Source: Hysterangium stoloniferum (lineage: Eukaryota > Basidiomycota > Agaricomycetes > Hysterangiales > Hysterangiaceae). From it: DNA of 64,000 bases. Positions within the stretch are counted from its first letter, which is position 1; every line of letters starts with the position of its first letter. The position numbers were made by a program, and so were the translations under genes. The notes below the pieces were generated by a model. The model made no database searches, was not told where the DNA came from, and was given only the letters and a program-made list of their open reading frames with translations. The stretch lies in the NCBI GenBank assembly GCA_015178975.1, contig WHVD01000001.1, positions 496,001 through 560,000 on the forward strand. Reading direction: 5' to 3'. This document shows positions 1-10,632 of this stretch, one piece after another.

Positions 1-2215
1 AAACCATGTTGTCTGAGTCTCTGGAGAACTTCACAGACTTGTTTGTTGTGTTCCATGGGGTCCTTGGAGTAGATAAGAATGTAATCCAAGTAAACAATGA
101 TGCATACATCGAGCATGTTGGAGAAAATGTCGTTAATAAAACATTGAAAAACAGATGGAACATTGGTGAACCCAAAAGGCATCATCAACCACTCAAAATC
201 CCCATAACGGGTTCTGAAAGTGGTTTTCCACTTGTCTCCCACAGAGATCCAGACCAAATGGTAGGCATGTTTAAGGTCTATTTTGGTATAAATCTGGGCA
301 TTCTGTGGAGCATCAAGCAGATCAGATATAAGTGGGAGTGGATACTTATCCTTTTGTGTGACAGCATTGAGTCCTCTGAAATCAACACATAGTCTGAGGG
401 ATCCATCCTTCTTCTTGACAAACAAAACAGGTACTCCAAAAGGAGACTTAGAGGGTCTGATAAAACCTGTGGACAAATGTTCATCCAGGAAATCCCAGAT
501 TGTGGAAAGTTCTGTGGACAAAAGTGGGTAAATGTGTCCAAGGGGTGGCTGGGTGCCTTCTTCAAGGTCAATTTTTAAGTCATGCTCTCTGTGGGGTGAA
601 AGCCGGTCAGCTTTTTGCTTACTAAAAACATCCATGAAGTCGTGATATTTCTCTGGGATGCCTTCTAGATCAGCGGTTGCTCAGATGTGGATACCAGAGT
701 TGAGAAACAACCAGTTGCTCCATCAATTTTCAAATTGATAGTGAACGCCTGGGACCCAACCATTTTTGTAGCCCTAATAAATGCTGCAGCATTAATGAGA
801 GAAATATACAGAGGTGCTGTGGGTTCTGGGGAAGCCATGGGTGCCATAGGGATTACAGGAGTCCTTGAGACTGCAGGTGCCAGGAAGGCCATGGGTGCTG
901 TGGAGGCCATGTTAGATACAGTTTTCTCGGAAGCCACAGGTGTCCAGAAAGTTATGCTGTTTGCTACCCAGTCAATCAATGGATTGTAGCAGGTAATCCA
1001 GTTATGTCCTAGGAACAACTGAGCAACTTGAGTCTAACTGGGTCACATAGAAAGTGACCAACTGAGATGTTCCACATAGGAAACAGATGGACAAATCACA
1101 AGCTTGGGTGATAACCGAATTGCTTGTGCCATCGAAAAGTCAGAGGCCGACTGGATTTATCAGATAAGTTGACAACAGATTATTTTGCATGAATTTTGTA
1201 TCTAAAAAACAATGAGTCGAGCCAGAATCTATGAGTGCTGAAAAAATGAATTTTGGAATCATATTAGACATAAGTTTAATGAAAAATGAGTCAGAGTTCA
1301 AAAGAGTGGATGCGTTGAGATGGGTAAACTCATGAATGCACAGAGAGGCAATGCAACCCCAACCCGCACAGAGTCCATGGGGTTGCTTACTCTTTTTTTG
1401 AGTTGGAAGCCAGTTTGTCCTTCGACGGGGATTCCATGGAGGAAGTCTTGGCTGTTTGACCTTTTGCAGAGTTTGCTTTTGCCAACGGACATTCTGGAAC
1501 TCAATGACTGGGTTTTCCACACAAGAGACAAAGGCTATTGTCCATATGATGTTGTCTTTCTTGTGGGGTCAGTTTGCCATCAGGTCCGAGCTTGCCTGTA
1601 AGGTCGGGTTTTCCAGTTTGCTTGCTGGACTATTGACCTTTGTTGTTATTGTTGGAAGACTTTTTATTGTTCTTCTGATCAGATTGCCTGGAGTTTTGGT
1701 TGCTAGTAGACAAAGTGTTGTTGTTGGTTTTATTGGCCATGGACTTGTTGACCTTGTCTGCAGAGCTCTTGCAGGCAACTTCCATGTGATATTCCCAATA
1801 GCGTGCATCCACATTTTGAGCCTTGAGGTGCATACAGGATAATGTTTTTGGCTTGCCATCTTCTCCTTTTGAGACTTCATCTTTAAGGTGGGATGGCAGA
1901 CCGGCATAGAACTGGTGGCAGAGAGTGGGATCACCCCACTGACAATGAGCTACAAGATTGTTGAACTGGACAATATGTATAGTCCATGATGTGCTGGGTG
2001 TCCTTCATGCAAAGATTAGTGAGACTATTCTCAGCTTCTCCAGTCAGGTCATACGGGCCAAAGTTGGTCTCTAGCTCCATAACAAAAGCATCCCAATCTT
2101 CAAGCCAAAGCAGCTCTTCCTTGGAAAGTCTGCTAAAAGCTGGTTCAAACCATTTCAATGTGGATCCCAAGAGGTATGAAAGTGTGTAGTTGACTTTTTG
2201 GGAGTCCATGGAGAA
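1..2215 (-). pseudogene. Decayed gypsy retrotransposon fragment (gag to RT), CpG-depleted
   Basis: This stretch matches, base for base over long runs, the gag/protease/RT part of the complete gypsy element at 22199-24430, but with many in-frame stops and frameshifts. The reading order on the minus strand is gag (about 2215-1500), the protease region with the DSGSTHCF motif (about 1240-1200) and the N-terminal RT region up to position 1. Differences are dominated by CG in the intact copy reading TG or CA here, for example in the first 60 bases. Homology stops at about 2215 within gag, and the pol 3' part lies outside the window. No function is expected. Confidence 0.92.
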
Positions 2216-2991
2216 ATCTATATTGGACTAACAATGTGAAGAGCTGTATGGTTGGGTAGAGGGAGAGTGTTAGTTCTCTGCATGTGCATGGGAAGACCTG
2301 CCACTTGGGAGGGTGGGTATTCCTAGCACATTTACAGCTCTCAATATGGTACAATCTGATAAATATGATTAATAAATTACCTTGAAATGGAGTATGATTA
2401 TATTACTACCATTGCCATTGGAAAGGGCCAGAGTGGGTGGGTAAAATTAATTAGATGGATTTATAGATGAATGATCAGATATCAGTGGTGAGAAAACAGA
2501 AAGGACTGTGGATCAACAGTGTCATTGTAAAAGAACAAAGGTGTAAGAGTCCTTCATATGCTCAGCTGGACATTGAGTGCTGAACTACTCCTGGCAAGCT
2601 AGGGATCATGCGGCACTTGACACTATCCAGTGTCATCTATATTGGACTAACAATGTGAAGAGCTATATGGTTGGGTAGAGGGAGAGCATTAGCTCTCCAT
2701 GTGTGCATGGGAAGACTCACTGCTCACCCACAAGGGCCTGCCTACCTGTGGTGAGGAGGATAACCCAAAACTTTAGTTATTTATCCACTAAAGTGTATAT
2801 ATTTATATTGTTTGTTGTAATATTAATATTTATCTTGTATCTGACAAAAGTTAGTCAAACAAACATATATAGATTATCCTTTTGGGGATAAATTCCACAA
2901 CATGGTTTGGTTGGCCAGATAGTTCTGGTTAACTTTCTAAACCAAATAAATTTAAATTATGAACTATATTTGAAAGTTTGCATAATATACA
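2216..2991. other. Non-coding, with an ~80 bp direct repeat and Helitron-like end sequence
   Basis: No gene is seen. An ~80 bp segment starting TATATTGGACTAACAATGTG occurs at about 2217-2298 and again at about 2637-2718. Its core TATGGTTGGGTAG also occurs next to Helitron helicase remains at about 44668-44700, so these may be Helitron termini. The block at about 2540-2640 is similar to 59090-59190, which also lies beside Helitron remains. Assignment to Helitron ends is an inference from that company. Confidence 0.45.
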
Positions 2992-3265
2992 AGAGAATGC
3001 ATTTCATCCCAAATATTAAGTCATAACCCAAATAATTTTGGTTAACTATAATGTTTGTGGACATTTTAAAAGTCACAGAGATACTAGAGAATGCATCTCA
3101 TCCCAAAGATTAAGTCATAACCCAAGTAATTTTGGTTAACTATAATGTTTGTGGACATTTTAAAAGTCATGGAGATACTAGAGAATACATTTTATCCCAA
3201 AGATTAAGTAACAACCCAGATAATCTTGTATAACCATGACATTTCTGCATATTTTAAAAGAGCAT
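2992..3265. repeat. Three tandem copies of a 94 bp AT-rich unit
   Basis: Units begin at 2992, 3086 and 3180, each starting AGAGAAT. The first two are nearly identical. The third is more diverged and fades out near 3265. No coding potential is seen. The stretch 3266-3548 shows nothing recognisable. Confidence 0.85.
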
Positions 3266-3548
3266 ACAAGTCTTAAAGATCAAATTTTGGGGTAATGAAA
3301 TATAAACCCCTAAAACATGTAGTCATAGCCAGAGGAAGTAGTCTCACTTAAAAATATAAGGAGTTTTTCATAAAACTTTGTATATTCAATGAATTGTGAC
3401 TATCCTCCTGAGGCTATGCCACTCACCCAACCTTAGGCAGCTGCCTTTCTGACAGACAGGTTTGCTACATGCCATGATGTGATTTGTTTAAGGTCCTTAT
3501 TTATGCTTTGTGTGCTAAGGACTTCCACCTGCCAGCTAATCATACTAT

Positions 3549-3859
3549 TGTTAAAATCTGCTAGCCTGGGAATCACAGTATGAGGACTCTCTACTGTTGG
3601 AGTGTAGCCACTTAAGAGTAGAGCAGGTAGATGCTAAGCCGGTGATATTGCTAGGCTTTCAGATGAGGGATCTACTCCTCATCTGAACTAACTATATACT
3701 AGTATACATGGTCTGTGCACTGGTCTGTGCACGATGGCGTGCTACAGATCTAGTGAACTCTAACTAAATATATCAATCACATGTGTGAACCGGCCAGAAC
3801 CTATACAGTCACAAGATGAGATATGAGATTACGATTAATCACGTTATCATATTCTAACA
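3549..3859. mobile_element. Solo LTR, family 2 (311 bp), target duplication ACTAT
   Basis: The element starts TGTTAAAATCTG and ends ATTCTAACA, flanked on both sides by ACTAT (3544-3548 and 3860-3864). A near-identical copy is at 58187-58497 with duplication TAGTG. A diverged inverted copy is at 59772-60095 with duplication GAAAG. TG...CA ends plus three different 5 bp duplications identify it as an LTR. Confidence 0.9.
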
Positions 3860-4214
3860 ACTATCTCAGGGTTGATGTTAAGTGCCATGTCAGGAACTTA
3901 TTTTGGAACTATTGGGAAATGACTGGGAACTCAGAACTTCCAAATAGGGTCAGGATGTCAGCTTCAGCTTATGTGCTGAACCTCTATGCAAATGCTCAAA
4001 GTCCTTAATTTCAGAGATGGGAATGTTACACTGGAGGATATGGATATTCAGAGTTCTGAAGAGTTCTGAATATCGAGCATACAGAGAGAAAAAAGGAATA
4101 AGAAACTAAGTCGATATCAGATCTAATGTAAAGTACAAATTCGTGGAAACTAATATAAGTTTTCTCACTATTGTACTACAAACTAAGATCACAATAAGAT
4201 GGAATCGGAAGTAT

Positions 4215-4885
4215 GGAGGATATCTGAAAACTATTAAGTATACCAAATTCTAATATACTCTAAAGGTCATTTAAACATCTGGGATGTGATTTAAACATAA
4301 TTTGGTTTTTAAAACTTTTTGAAAGTTTTAAACTCTCTCATACATTACAAACTAAAGAATCTTTCCAGACATGAGTAGACAATAAAAGAAATTAGTAGTT
4401 TGAAACACTAATACTTTTAAAAAATAGATACCTTTAAATAGTCCATTCCATGCATATGTATATCATTGGCACCTCTAAATACATATGTATTACTTTGGAA
4501 TGGATCTGTCAATCTGAACAGATTTCTACCTGATTCAATACCCAGAATATATAGGTAATTTCACTTAATAAAGAAGGCCATAGGATGAAAAATTTCCAAT
4601 GAATCTCATATATTTACTAGGAAATAACTACAGTTTAATTTTTAAAAAACAAATTAACAACAAAAGTATTAGCAAGTATTTACATAAGTTGGAAAACTAT
4701 ATACAACAGGTTCTATTAATTGATTCTGAATTGTTTAGGATGTAATATGGAGAATTGTTTCTTATGGTTGGTAGCTAACAATATAATAGTCTCAGAATAG
4801 ATACTGCTATTTAAAGATGGAGTTTTGTAGCAATTTTGCTTTTATTAGTAAACATTTGATATTATAATGATTACAGACAACCTCC
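4215..4885 (+). repeat. Left direct terminal repeat of element X
   Basis: This ~671 bp repeat is matched by 9958-10632 in the same orientation with few substitutions and small indels. Its ends carry a short imperfect inversion (GGAGG at the start, CCTCC at the end). The start codon of the 530-residue gene (4867) lies 19 bases inside its right edge. The right repeat also contains that ATG. Confidence 0.9.
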
Positions 4886-6459
4886 TTAATGAAGGTCTTG
4901 ATTTTCAAATTGAAAAAAATGTAATGACTGTACTACTGTTACAGTCTCTCATGGCAAATGAGGCAATTAAAAAATGTATTGATATTATAAGAGAGTTCAG
5001 TATACCTGATGTTCTGGATACCAAATACCACAATCCTTTAGAAGCCATTAGACTATCTTTTGAATCTGCTAATACTTCACATATTTTCTGTGATAATATA
5101 ATTCTATGGTCTATTGGAGGAGACTTTAGAAATAATATATATGGAAAATGTAAAGTATATTTCTCACTTTCCTTTAAGATCAAGTTACTATGCTCAGATA
5201 CTCTCAAGAATAATGATATTGCACCTACAAATACTCCTTACTTTTCTTATAAAATTTCATTATCTGAGGTATCCATCAAAAATATAATAAAATTCCTAAG
5301 AGAAACCATTTGTGATGAAATTATATTACATGATATAGGTATCTCCCAAAATATATCCTATGCTACTACTAGAAAAGATGTTTTTAAGCATATATTAAAT
5401 CTTGGAATAAGAAAAGAAGATATTATAGATGATAGAAAAAAGGTTGGAGATAATTGTATATCCTTTTATAATGAAGATCACTCATGTAAGATCAAAGTAT
5501 ATAACAAATTTGTACAAATGCTAGAAAGCTGTGATATAATGACTACTTTAGGATCTAGAATCCATAATTTATATGTTGATCCTACTGAGTCAATGTCACA
5601 ATCACTAGAAAGATTAAAGGATGTGGGAATGACAAGGATTGAAGTTAAGTTTTATGGTGACAAAGTATTTTCAAAATCATGGTATATAGACAACTTTATT
5701 AATATTAGAAATAATTTTAATGGATGTAGATTCTATAGAAGTTCCTTTGAAGAGCAGTGGAGAGCACTTGTAGATAGCATCTATTCCAAATCAACAATAA
5801 TGGTTTACTTAAAAGATAGAAAGTTTTTTGCATATTGCCATTGGTGGAATTCTTTAACAGAAAAGATCCAAGGAGGCTTCCAAAAGAATGTAAATAAGGA
5901 AGATATAATTCAATTAGTTTCTAACTATAGTTTTAATGGAAATACTACCAAACTTGTTAGGGTTGATGATGGGATAACCATGGTAGAGGAATACAAAAGG
6001 TCACAAAAGAGGATTACACTTATACCTGGCCCTAAAGGAGGACTCTATCCTAGGATTGAGAGTTCATTTTCACCAAGTGATATAGGACTTGTGGATTACA
6101 AAGGAGTAAAGCTTGGTTGGGTAGATACTTGTATAACTAAAAAATCAGCTCCCCTTGTCCCACTTCATAAAATTAGTAAGAATTTAGAAGAGGTGAGTGA
6201 TTTGAGGGTATCTAGTTATAAGGCAGGATACTCAATTCTTAAAGAAAATTCAAAATATCAAGTTATATCAAAAGGTCAACTTTTATATAGGGGAAAGAAT
6301 TGCACTGTTATAGAAGTCTTAGATAAAAATTCAGAAGTACTAAAGGTAAGGTGTGGAGAATCCTTACAAAATGCTGTAAAGGATATGAAAGATAAGACTT
6401 ATATAAGAACTGGTAGAATAGTAAAAAGACATGGACAGAAAGATATACATATAAAATGA
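4867..6459 (+). CDS. Unrecognised 530-residue protein of element X
   Basis: This is an uninterrupted 530-codon frame, the longest in element X, and it is AT-rich with a Lys/Ile/Asn-rich protein. I do not recognise the family. Visible landmarks are KIKVYNKF (about residue 202), a Gly-Ser pair in TTLGSRIHNL (about 226) and TRIEVKFYG (about 256-264). The arrangement of a Lys-Tyr-x-Lys stretch followed by an (I/V)E(V/I) strand recalls some plasmid and viral replication initiators. No HUH motif, Walker box or zinc finger is visible, so that is only a hint. The C-terminal half contains GPKGG and basic ends (RHGQKDIHIK). The intact frame contrasts with the broken nuclease gene nearby. The start ATG sits in the terminal repeat. 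Confidence 0.7.
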   Translation: MITDNLLNEGLDFQIEKNVMTVLLLQSLMANEAIKKCIDIIREFSIPDVLDTKYHNPLEAIRLSFESANTSHIFCDNIILWSIGGDFRNNIYGKCKVYFSLSFKIKLLCSDTLKNNDIAPTNTPYFSYKISLSEVSIKNIIKFLRETICDEIILHDIGISQNISYATTRKDVFKHILNLGIRKEDIIDDRKKVGDNCISFYNEDHSCKIKVYNKFVQMLESCDIMTTLGSRIHNLYVDPTESMSQSLERLKDVGMTRIEVKFYGDKVFSKSWYIDNFINIRNNFNGCRFYRSSFEEQWRALVDSIYSKSTIMVYLKDRKFFAYCHWWNSLTEKIQGGFQKNVNKEDIIQLVSNYSFNGNTTKLVRVDDGITMVEEYKRSQKRITLIPGPKGGLYPRIESSFSPSDIGLVDYKGVKLGWVDTCITKKSAPLVPLHKISKNLEEVSDLRVSSYKAGYSILKENSKYQVISKGQLLYRGKNCTVIEVLDKNSEVLKVRCGESLQNAVKDMKDKTYIRTGRIVKRHGQKDIHIK

Positions 6460-6490
6460 AAAAAGTTCAGTCTACTACTTCTGTACCAGA

Positions 6491-6850
6491 ATGGATCTCC
6501 TTGAGACCAATATCACTAACCTCAATGGAAAACATATAAATAATATATGTGAGATAGTAGTCTTATCATTGTCACTAGATCTTAAAATGAAAAAGATCCT
6601 TGTAGCAGTTGTAGAACTTAGTATCAAACTTGTCAAGAAAGGTTCTTCAAAACTTAATGAGAAATCTTGTGGTAGTGATGTTATATTCTTCCTTCTTAAT
6701 ATTGGAAAAGATCTAGAACATAAATTATTTTTCAAGATAAATATAGATGATGAGGTAGTGGAGAAATTAGTTGAATATGTAAGAATAACTGAAGATCCCA
6801 AAAATATTACTACAATATTTAAACCTATTTCCCATAAATCCTATTTTTAA
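6491..6850 (+). CDS. Unrecognised 119-residue protein of element X
   Basis: This small intact frame starts 32 bases after the stop of the 530-residue gene, on the same strand. The predicted protein has a leucine/isoleucine-rich N-terminal half (SLSLDLKMKKILVAVVELS) and an acidic C-terminal third. It is probably helical, with no signal peptide or clear membrane segment. No family is recognised. Its last eleven codons and stop (from 6816) lie inside the left arm of the large inverted repeat. Confidence 0.5.
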   Translation: MDLLETNITNLNGKHINNICEIVVLSLSLDLKMKKILVAVVELSIKLVKKGSSKLNEKSCGSDVIFFLLNIGKDLEHKLFFKINIDDEVVEKLVEYVRITEDPKNITTIFKPISHKSYF

Positions 6851-7534
6851 AAGAAATTTCAACTAAACCTATTTCCCACAATCCCTCTTTTTAAAAGTAA
6901 TCCAAAAATCCTTTAAAATCCAATGATAAAATTAAAAATTAATAAAGGGAAGTAGTGGTGACATATGCTTAGGGGCTATGTTCCCAGTTAATCTTAATGG
7001 ATCTTTTACCTCAATAATTTACCCAAATTTCAGTTGTCTTCTTACCATAATTATTCAGAAGGGCTGTAGCTATTACCATCCAACCTTTTCTATTTTCAGG
7101 ATTTACCAATATCTCAACTACCTTCCTCTTTTCAGAAATTTTATTTATAATTCAAATACAGTTCCTAGCTTACTAAAAGAAATATAGTCTCTAACTTGCT
7201 AAATAGATATTATTGCTGTTGAAGATCTAAGAATGAGATATTGGTAAATCCTGAAAATAGAAAAGGTTGGATGGTAATAGCTACAGCCCTTCTGAATAAT
7301 TATGGTAAGAAGACAACTGAAATTTGGGTAAATTATTGAGGTAAAAGATCCATTAAGATTAACTGGGAACATAGCCCCTAAGCATATGTCACCACTACTT
7401 CCCTTTATTAATTTTTAATTTTATCATTGGATTTTAAAGGATTTTTGGATTACTTTTAAAAAGAGGGATTGTGGGAAATAGGTTTAGTTGAAATTTCTTT
7501 TAAAAATAGGATTTATGGGAAATAGGTTTAAATA
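6816..7534. repeat. Perfect inverted repeat, two 301 bp arms with a 117 bp loop
   Basis: The left arm 6816-7116 and right arm 7234-7534 are reverse complements with no mismatch that I can find by eye. The loop is 7117-7233. It lies between the 3' ends of two convergent genes of element X. RNA from either direction would fold into a ~300 bp hairpin. Perfect arms beside a gene with frameshifts imply recent formation or ongoing conversion. Confidence 0.92.
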
Positions 7535-7547
7535 GGGATGTATTTTC

Positions 7548-8570
7548 TCAAGGTTCTATTAAATAAATTTGAGGATCCCCCGTTATTCCAAGATCTCTTT
7601 TTATCTCTTCAAATATAGGATGAAATTTTGATAAGACCTCTTGAACATCTATTTCTTCTTTATGATATAAAGTTTCATAAAGACATAGAATAAAAATAAG
7701 TCTCACCTTTAGGTCTATCCTCTTGTTTTTCAAGTCTGAAATTTAGCACAGGACAACCACTTCTCCTTATCAAATTTTTGATGGATCCTGTGTATCCATC
7801 CTCAGTACTTATACCATGTCTTCTACACTGTTCCAAGATCTTTTCTTTTCTAACTTTATATCCAAGTACCTTAGGGAAGTTCATATTACCTGATCTCTCT
7901 CTATATATCTTTAAAAGTTCATTTTGGAATAATATTTTTTCATCTCTTTCACAAGAAGGTCAAATGACTTCTTATCCATAATATCAAGTATTTTAGATTT
8001 ATATGCTATTTCAAATACTTCTTCCTCTTCTTCATCACTTGGGATATAGCTTTTATTATCCCATGAAGCTTTAGACTTATGACCCTTTGGAATATTTTTT
8101 CTTATGAATTTATACCATTTCCAAGTTCTACCAGAGGAAGCTACTCTGAAGATTCCTTTATACCTTTTATCTAGGAAGACTATTCTTATATATTCCTTGA
8201 GTTGGTCACAGGCAACTTCCAATTCATCCACTGATGTATTTTTATCAGTTCTCTTATTTTCTACTATCAGGTACTTAAGTTCATGTATTTTATCTTGTAA
8301 ATCTTTTTTATAATGACTAACAACAAAATCTGGTATTTTTGTCTTAGATATATCTACATCATCCCTACTAGTTGTATTATATTTTATCCTAGTATAGCAT
8401 TCCAAGGTGCATACCAAAAGCATTCTAGATTGTCAGGGTTTATAGAATTACTTTCAGCAGCACCCACAGATATCTTTAAGACTTGCTCCATTAGGATTCA
8501 TACATCTAGCTAAAATACAGGAATTTTCAATATTCTCTCTTAAATTGAATATTTCCAAATTGGCCTAGTA
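7548..8570 (-). pseudogene. Broken PD-(D/E)XK nuclease-like gene of element X
   Basis: The best-preserved frame is 8423-7911 on the minus strand. It contains KIPDFVV followed about 17 residues later by YLIVENKR, the spacing and residues of a PD-(D/E)XK nuclease core (PD...ExK). A helix follows with a conserved-type Gln (CDQLKEY). Upstream, the frame is shifted at about 8430-8470: a Trp-rich piece, FWYAPWNAIL, continues the protein in another frame, and a further upstream piece begins near MNPNGASLKD (about 8495). Downstream, a frameshift near 7912 leads to the 7884-7675 frame, and another to 7733-7548 ending IYLIEP. The nuclease call rests on the motif only. Recombination-type nucleases accompany some DNA transposons (for example ISL2EU with a YqaJ-like protein), which is why it fits the element. 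Confidence 0.55.
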
Positions 8571-8589
8571 TTGTATACTTACCATATCA

Positions 8590-9945
8590 ATGTCTCCTCT
8601 AAATGAGGAGTTTAATAAGTTAATGGACCAACAATGGAAGTTCCTTTATAAGGAATGGCCTCAGATCAAGCCATCCAAGTATCATAGGTCTGATATCAAA
8701 CCTATTGATAAAATTAGTCACATTAAGGATATTGTTCTTCAGAGACTTGGTATTATTCCAGTCTTTTGCTTCCTTGTTGTGGTCTTTGCCACCCAAGATT
8801 ATCCTGGACCCTATAGAAATGTGGAGAAAGGACTTTTAATACTATATCAACTACTTCAAGGCTGTTCCATAAATGATATGGGAAACTTTATACCTAGAAG
8901 TAGTTATTATGATATGTTTAGAAAATTCTATGAAAAACAAGGTAATGATCTTGATAAAAGGATCTCAACTATGCTCACTTCTATGTTCTCAACTATTGAT
9001 ATACGCATTCATTCTGCACAGAAAAATCCTCCATTGTTTCGACATGTAACATTAATGATAGATGGTCATGATACTAGAGCAAGTGTTATTGGTGAGAAGA
9101 GTGAAGATATGTATTCATATAAACTCAAGAAATCTGAACTTTGCACACAAGTTTGTATTGATATAAATGGCATGGTTCTATTCACATCAAAGTCAGCACC
9201 CTGTAAAGATAATTCAGATGGAGTCATGTTTGTAAAGATGAAATTGGAAAAGTATATAGAAAAACTAGATTGTATTGCTTTAGATGGGGGATATCCCTTA
9301 CACCTTACAAAGATAACAAGTAATACAGAATTAGATATGATTAACTTCTGTATACCTATACATAAATCAAAAGGTATAGAATTGTCAAAGGAAGAGAGTA
9401 CTTTTAACAAAATGTTTGGTAGTTTCAGGTCTAAGATTGAAGCTACTTTTGGAGAGCTGGCTACCACATTTAAGAAGCTCAGTAATGAAGGAGGTGTTAG
9501 AGTTTCTGATGATGAGGTATTCACAACCCAGTTAAAGCTTGGATGTCTCTTATTAAATGTGAAGAAGTTTGTAATTTTGGTGGTATTCAACCTCAACCTC
9601 ATCACTCTTCATGGTTATCTTCAGAGTTTGACTACTGGAAAGATGAAAATATTGAAACATATGAAAATCTCCCATCATTGACAGATAGTAGAAGTAATGC
9701 TCAGGAGATGCTCAAGCTTCAAAGAAATTTTCTGAGTATGGAGTTAGGTGATGATGAAGATATGGATGAGACAGATGAGGCATATGAAATTGAGGAAATA
9801 ATAAACCATAGAGGAAAATGAAAGTTCAGAGAGTACCTTGTAAAATGGAAGGGATATGAAGATGTAACTTGGCAAGGAGTGAGGAGTTTTGATACCACAG
9901 AGTGTATAGATGAATACTGGAAAAAGAAAGGAGAAGAAATTTGAT
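8590..9945 (+). pseudogene. DDE transposase with C-terminal chromodomain, one frameshift and one stop
   Basis: The frame starting MSPLNEEF runs to about 9580, then continues in the next frame to 9821 and, past an in-frame TGA, to TGA at 9945. The transposase core shows LMIDGHDT (first Asp), CIALDGGYPL (second Asp) and RSKIEATFGEL (Glu). This is the DDE_Tnp_4 / PIF-Harbinger pattern, with the YSYKLKKSELCTQV strand between the first two. After an acidic linker, the last ~50 residues read as a chromodomain: YEIEEIINHRGK, stop, then FREYLVKWKGYEDVTW. The stop is TGA, which one C-to-T change from CGA would produce. The frameshift lies at about 9560-9590. The 166 bp to the divergent nuclease-like gene must hold both promoters. 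Confidence 0.75.
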
Positions 9946-9957
9946 AAACTTCCAGTA

Positions 9958-10632
9958 GGAGGATATCTGAAAACTATTAAGTATACCAAATTCTAATATA
10001 CTCTAAAGGTCATTTAAACATCTGGGATGTGATTCAAACATAATTTGGTTTTTAAAAATTTTTGAAAGTTTTAAACTCTCTCATACATTACAAACTAAAG
10101 AATCTTTCCGGACATGAGTAGACAATAAAAGAAATTAGTAGTTTGAAACACTAATACTTTTAAAAAATAGATACCTTTAAATAGTCCATTCCATGCACAT
10201 GTATATCATTGGCACCTCTAAATACATATGTATTACTTTGGAATGAATCTGTCAATCTGAACAGATTTCTACTTGATTCAACATACCCAGAATATATAGG
10301 TAATTTCACTTAATAAAGAAGGCCATAGGATGAAAAATTTCCAATGACATCTCATATATTTTACTAGGAAATAACTACAGTTTAGTTTTTAGAAAACAAA
10401 TTAACAACAAAAGTATTAGCAAGTATTTACATAAGTTGGAAAACTATATACAACAGGTTCTATTAATTGATTCTGAATTGTTTAGGATGTAATATGGAGA
10501 ATTGTTTCTTATGGTTGGTAGCTAACAATATAATAGTCTCAGAATAGATACTGCTCTTTAAAGATGGAGTTTTGTAGCAATTTTGTTTTTATTAGTAAAC
10601 ATTTGATATTATAATGATTACAGACAACCTCC
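9958..10632 (+). repeat. Right direct terminal repeat of element X
   Basis: This is the partner of 4215-4885. It begins 13 bases after the chromodomain stop codon and ends ACAACCTCC just before the TAT duplication. Confidence 0.9.

Larger units (their letters stand above)
4215..10632. mobile_element. Element X: 6.4 kb DNA element with direct terminal repeats and a chromodomain DDE transposase
   Basis: The element is bounded by two direct repeats of 671 and 675 bp that start GGAGGATATCTGA and end ACAACCTCC. It is flanked by TAT on both sides (4212-4214, 10633-10635), consistent with a 3 bp target duplication when compared with the related LTR at 54474-55164. Inside, in order, are a 530-residue protein (+), a 119-residue protein (+), a 301 bp perfect inverted repeat, a broken nuclease-like gene (-) and a DDE transposase with chromodomain (+). 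There is no reverse transcriptase, integrase core or tRNA primer site, so it is not an LTR retrotransposon despite its shape. DDE type and a 3 bp duplication suggest a distant PIF/Harbinger relative, which is an inference. A third copy of the terminal repeat stands alone at 38880-42720. Base composition is much more AT-rich than its surroundings. Confidence 0.75.

Noticed and set aside
4215..10632. LTR retrotransposon
   Set aside because: Terminal direct repeats fit, but the ends are not TG...CA, the flank is 3 bp and no RT, RNase H or primer site is present.
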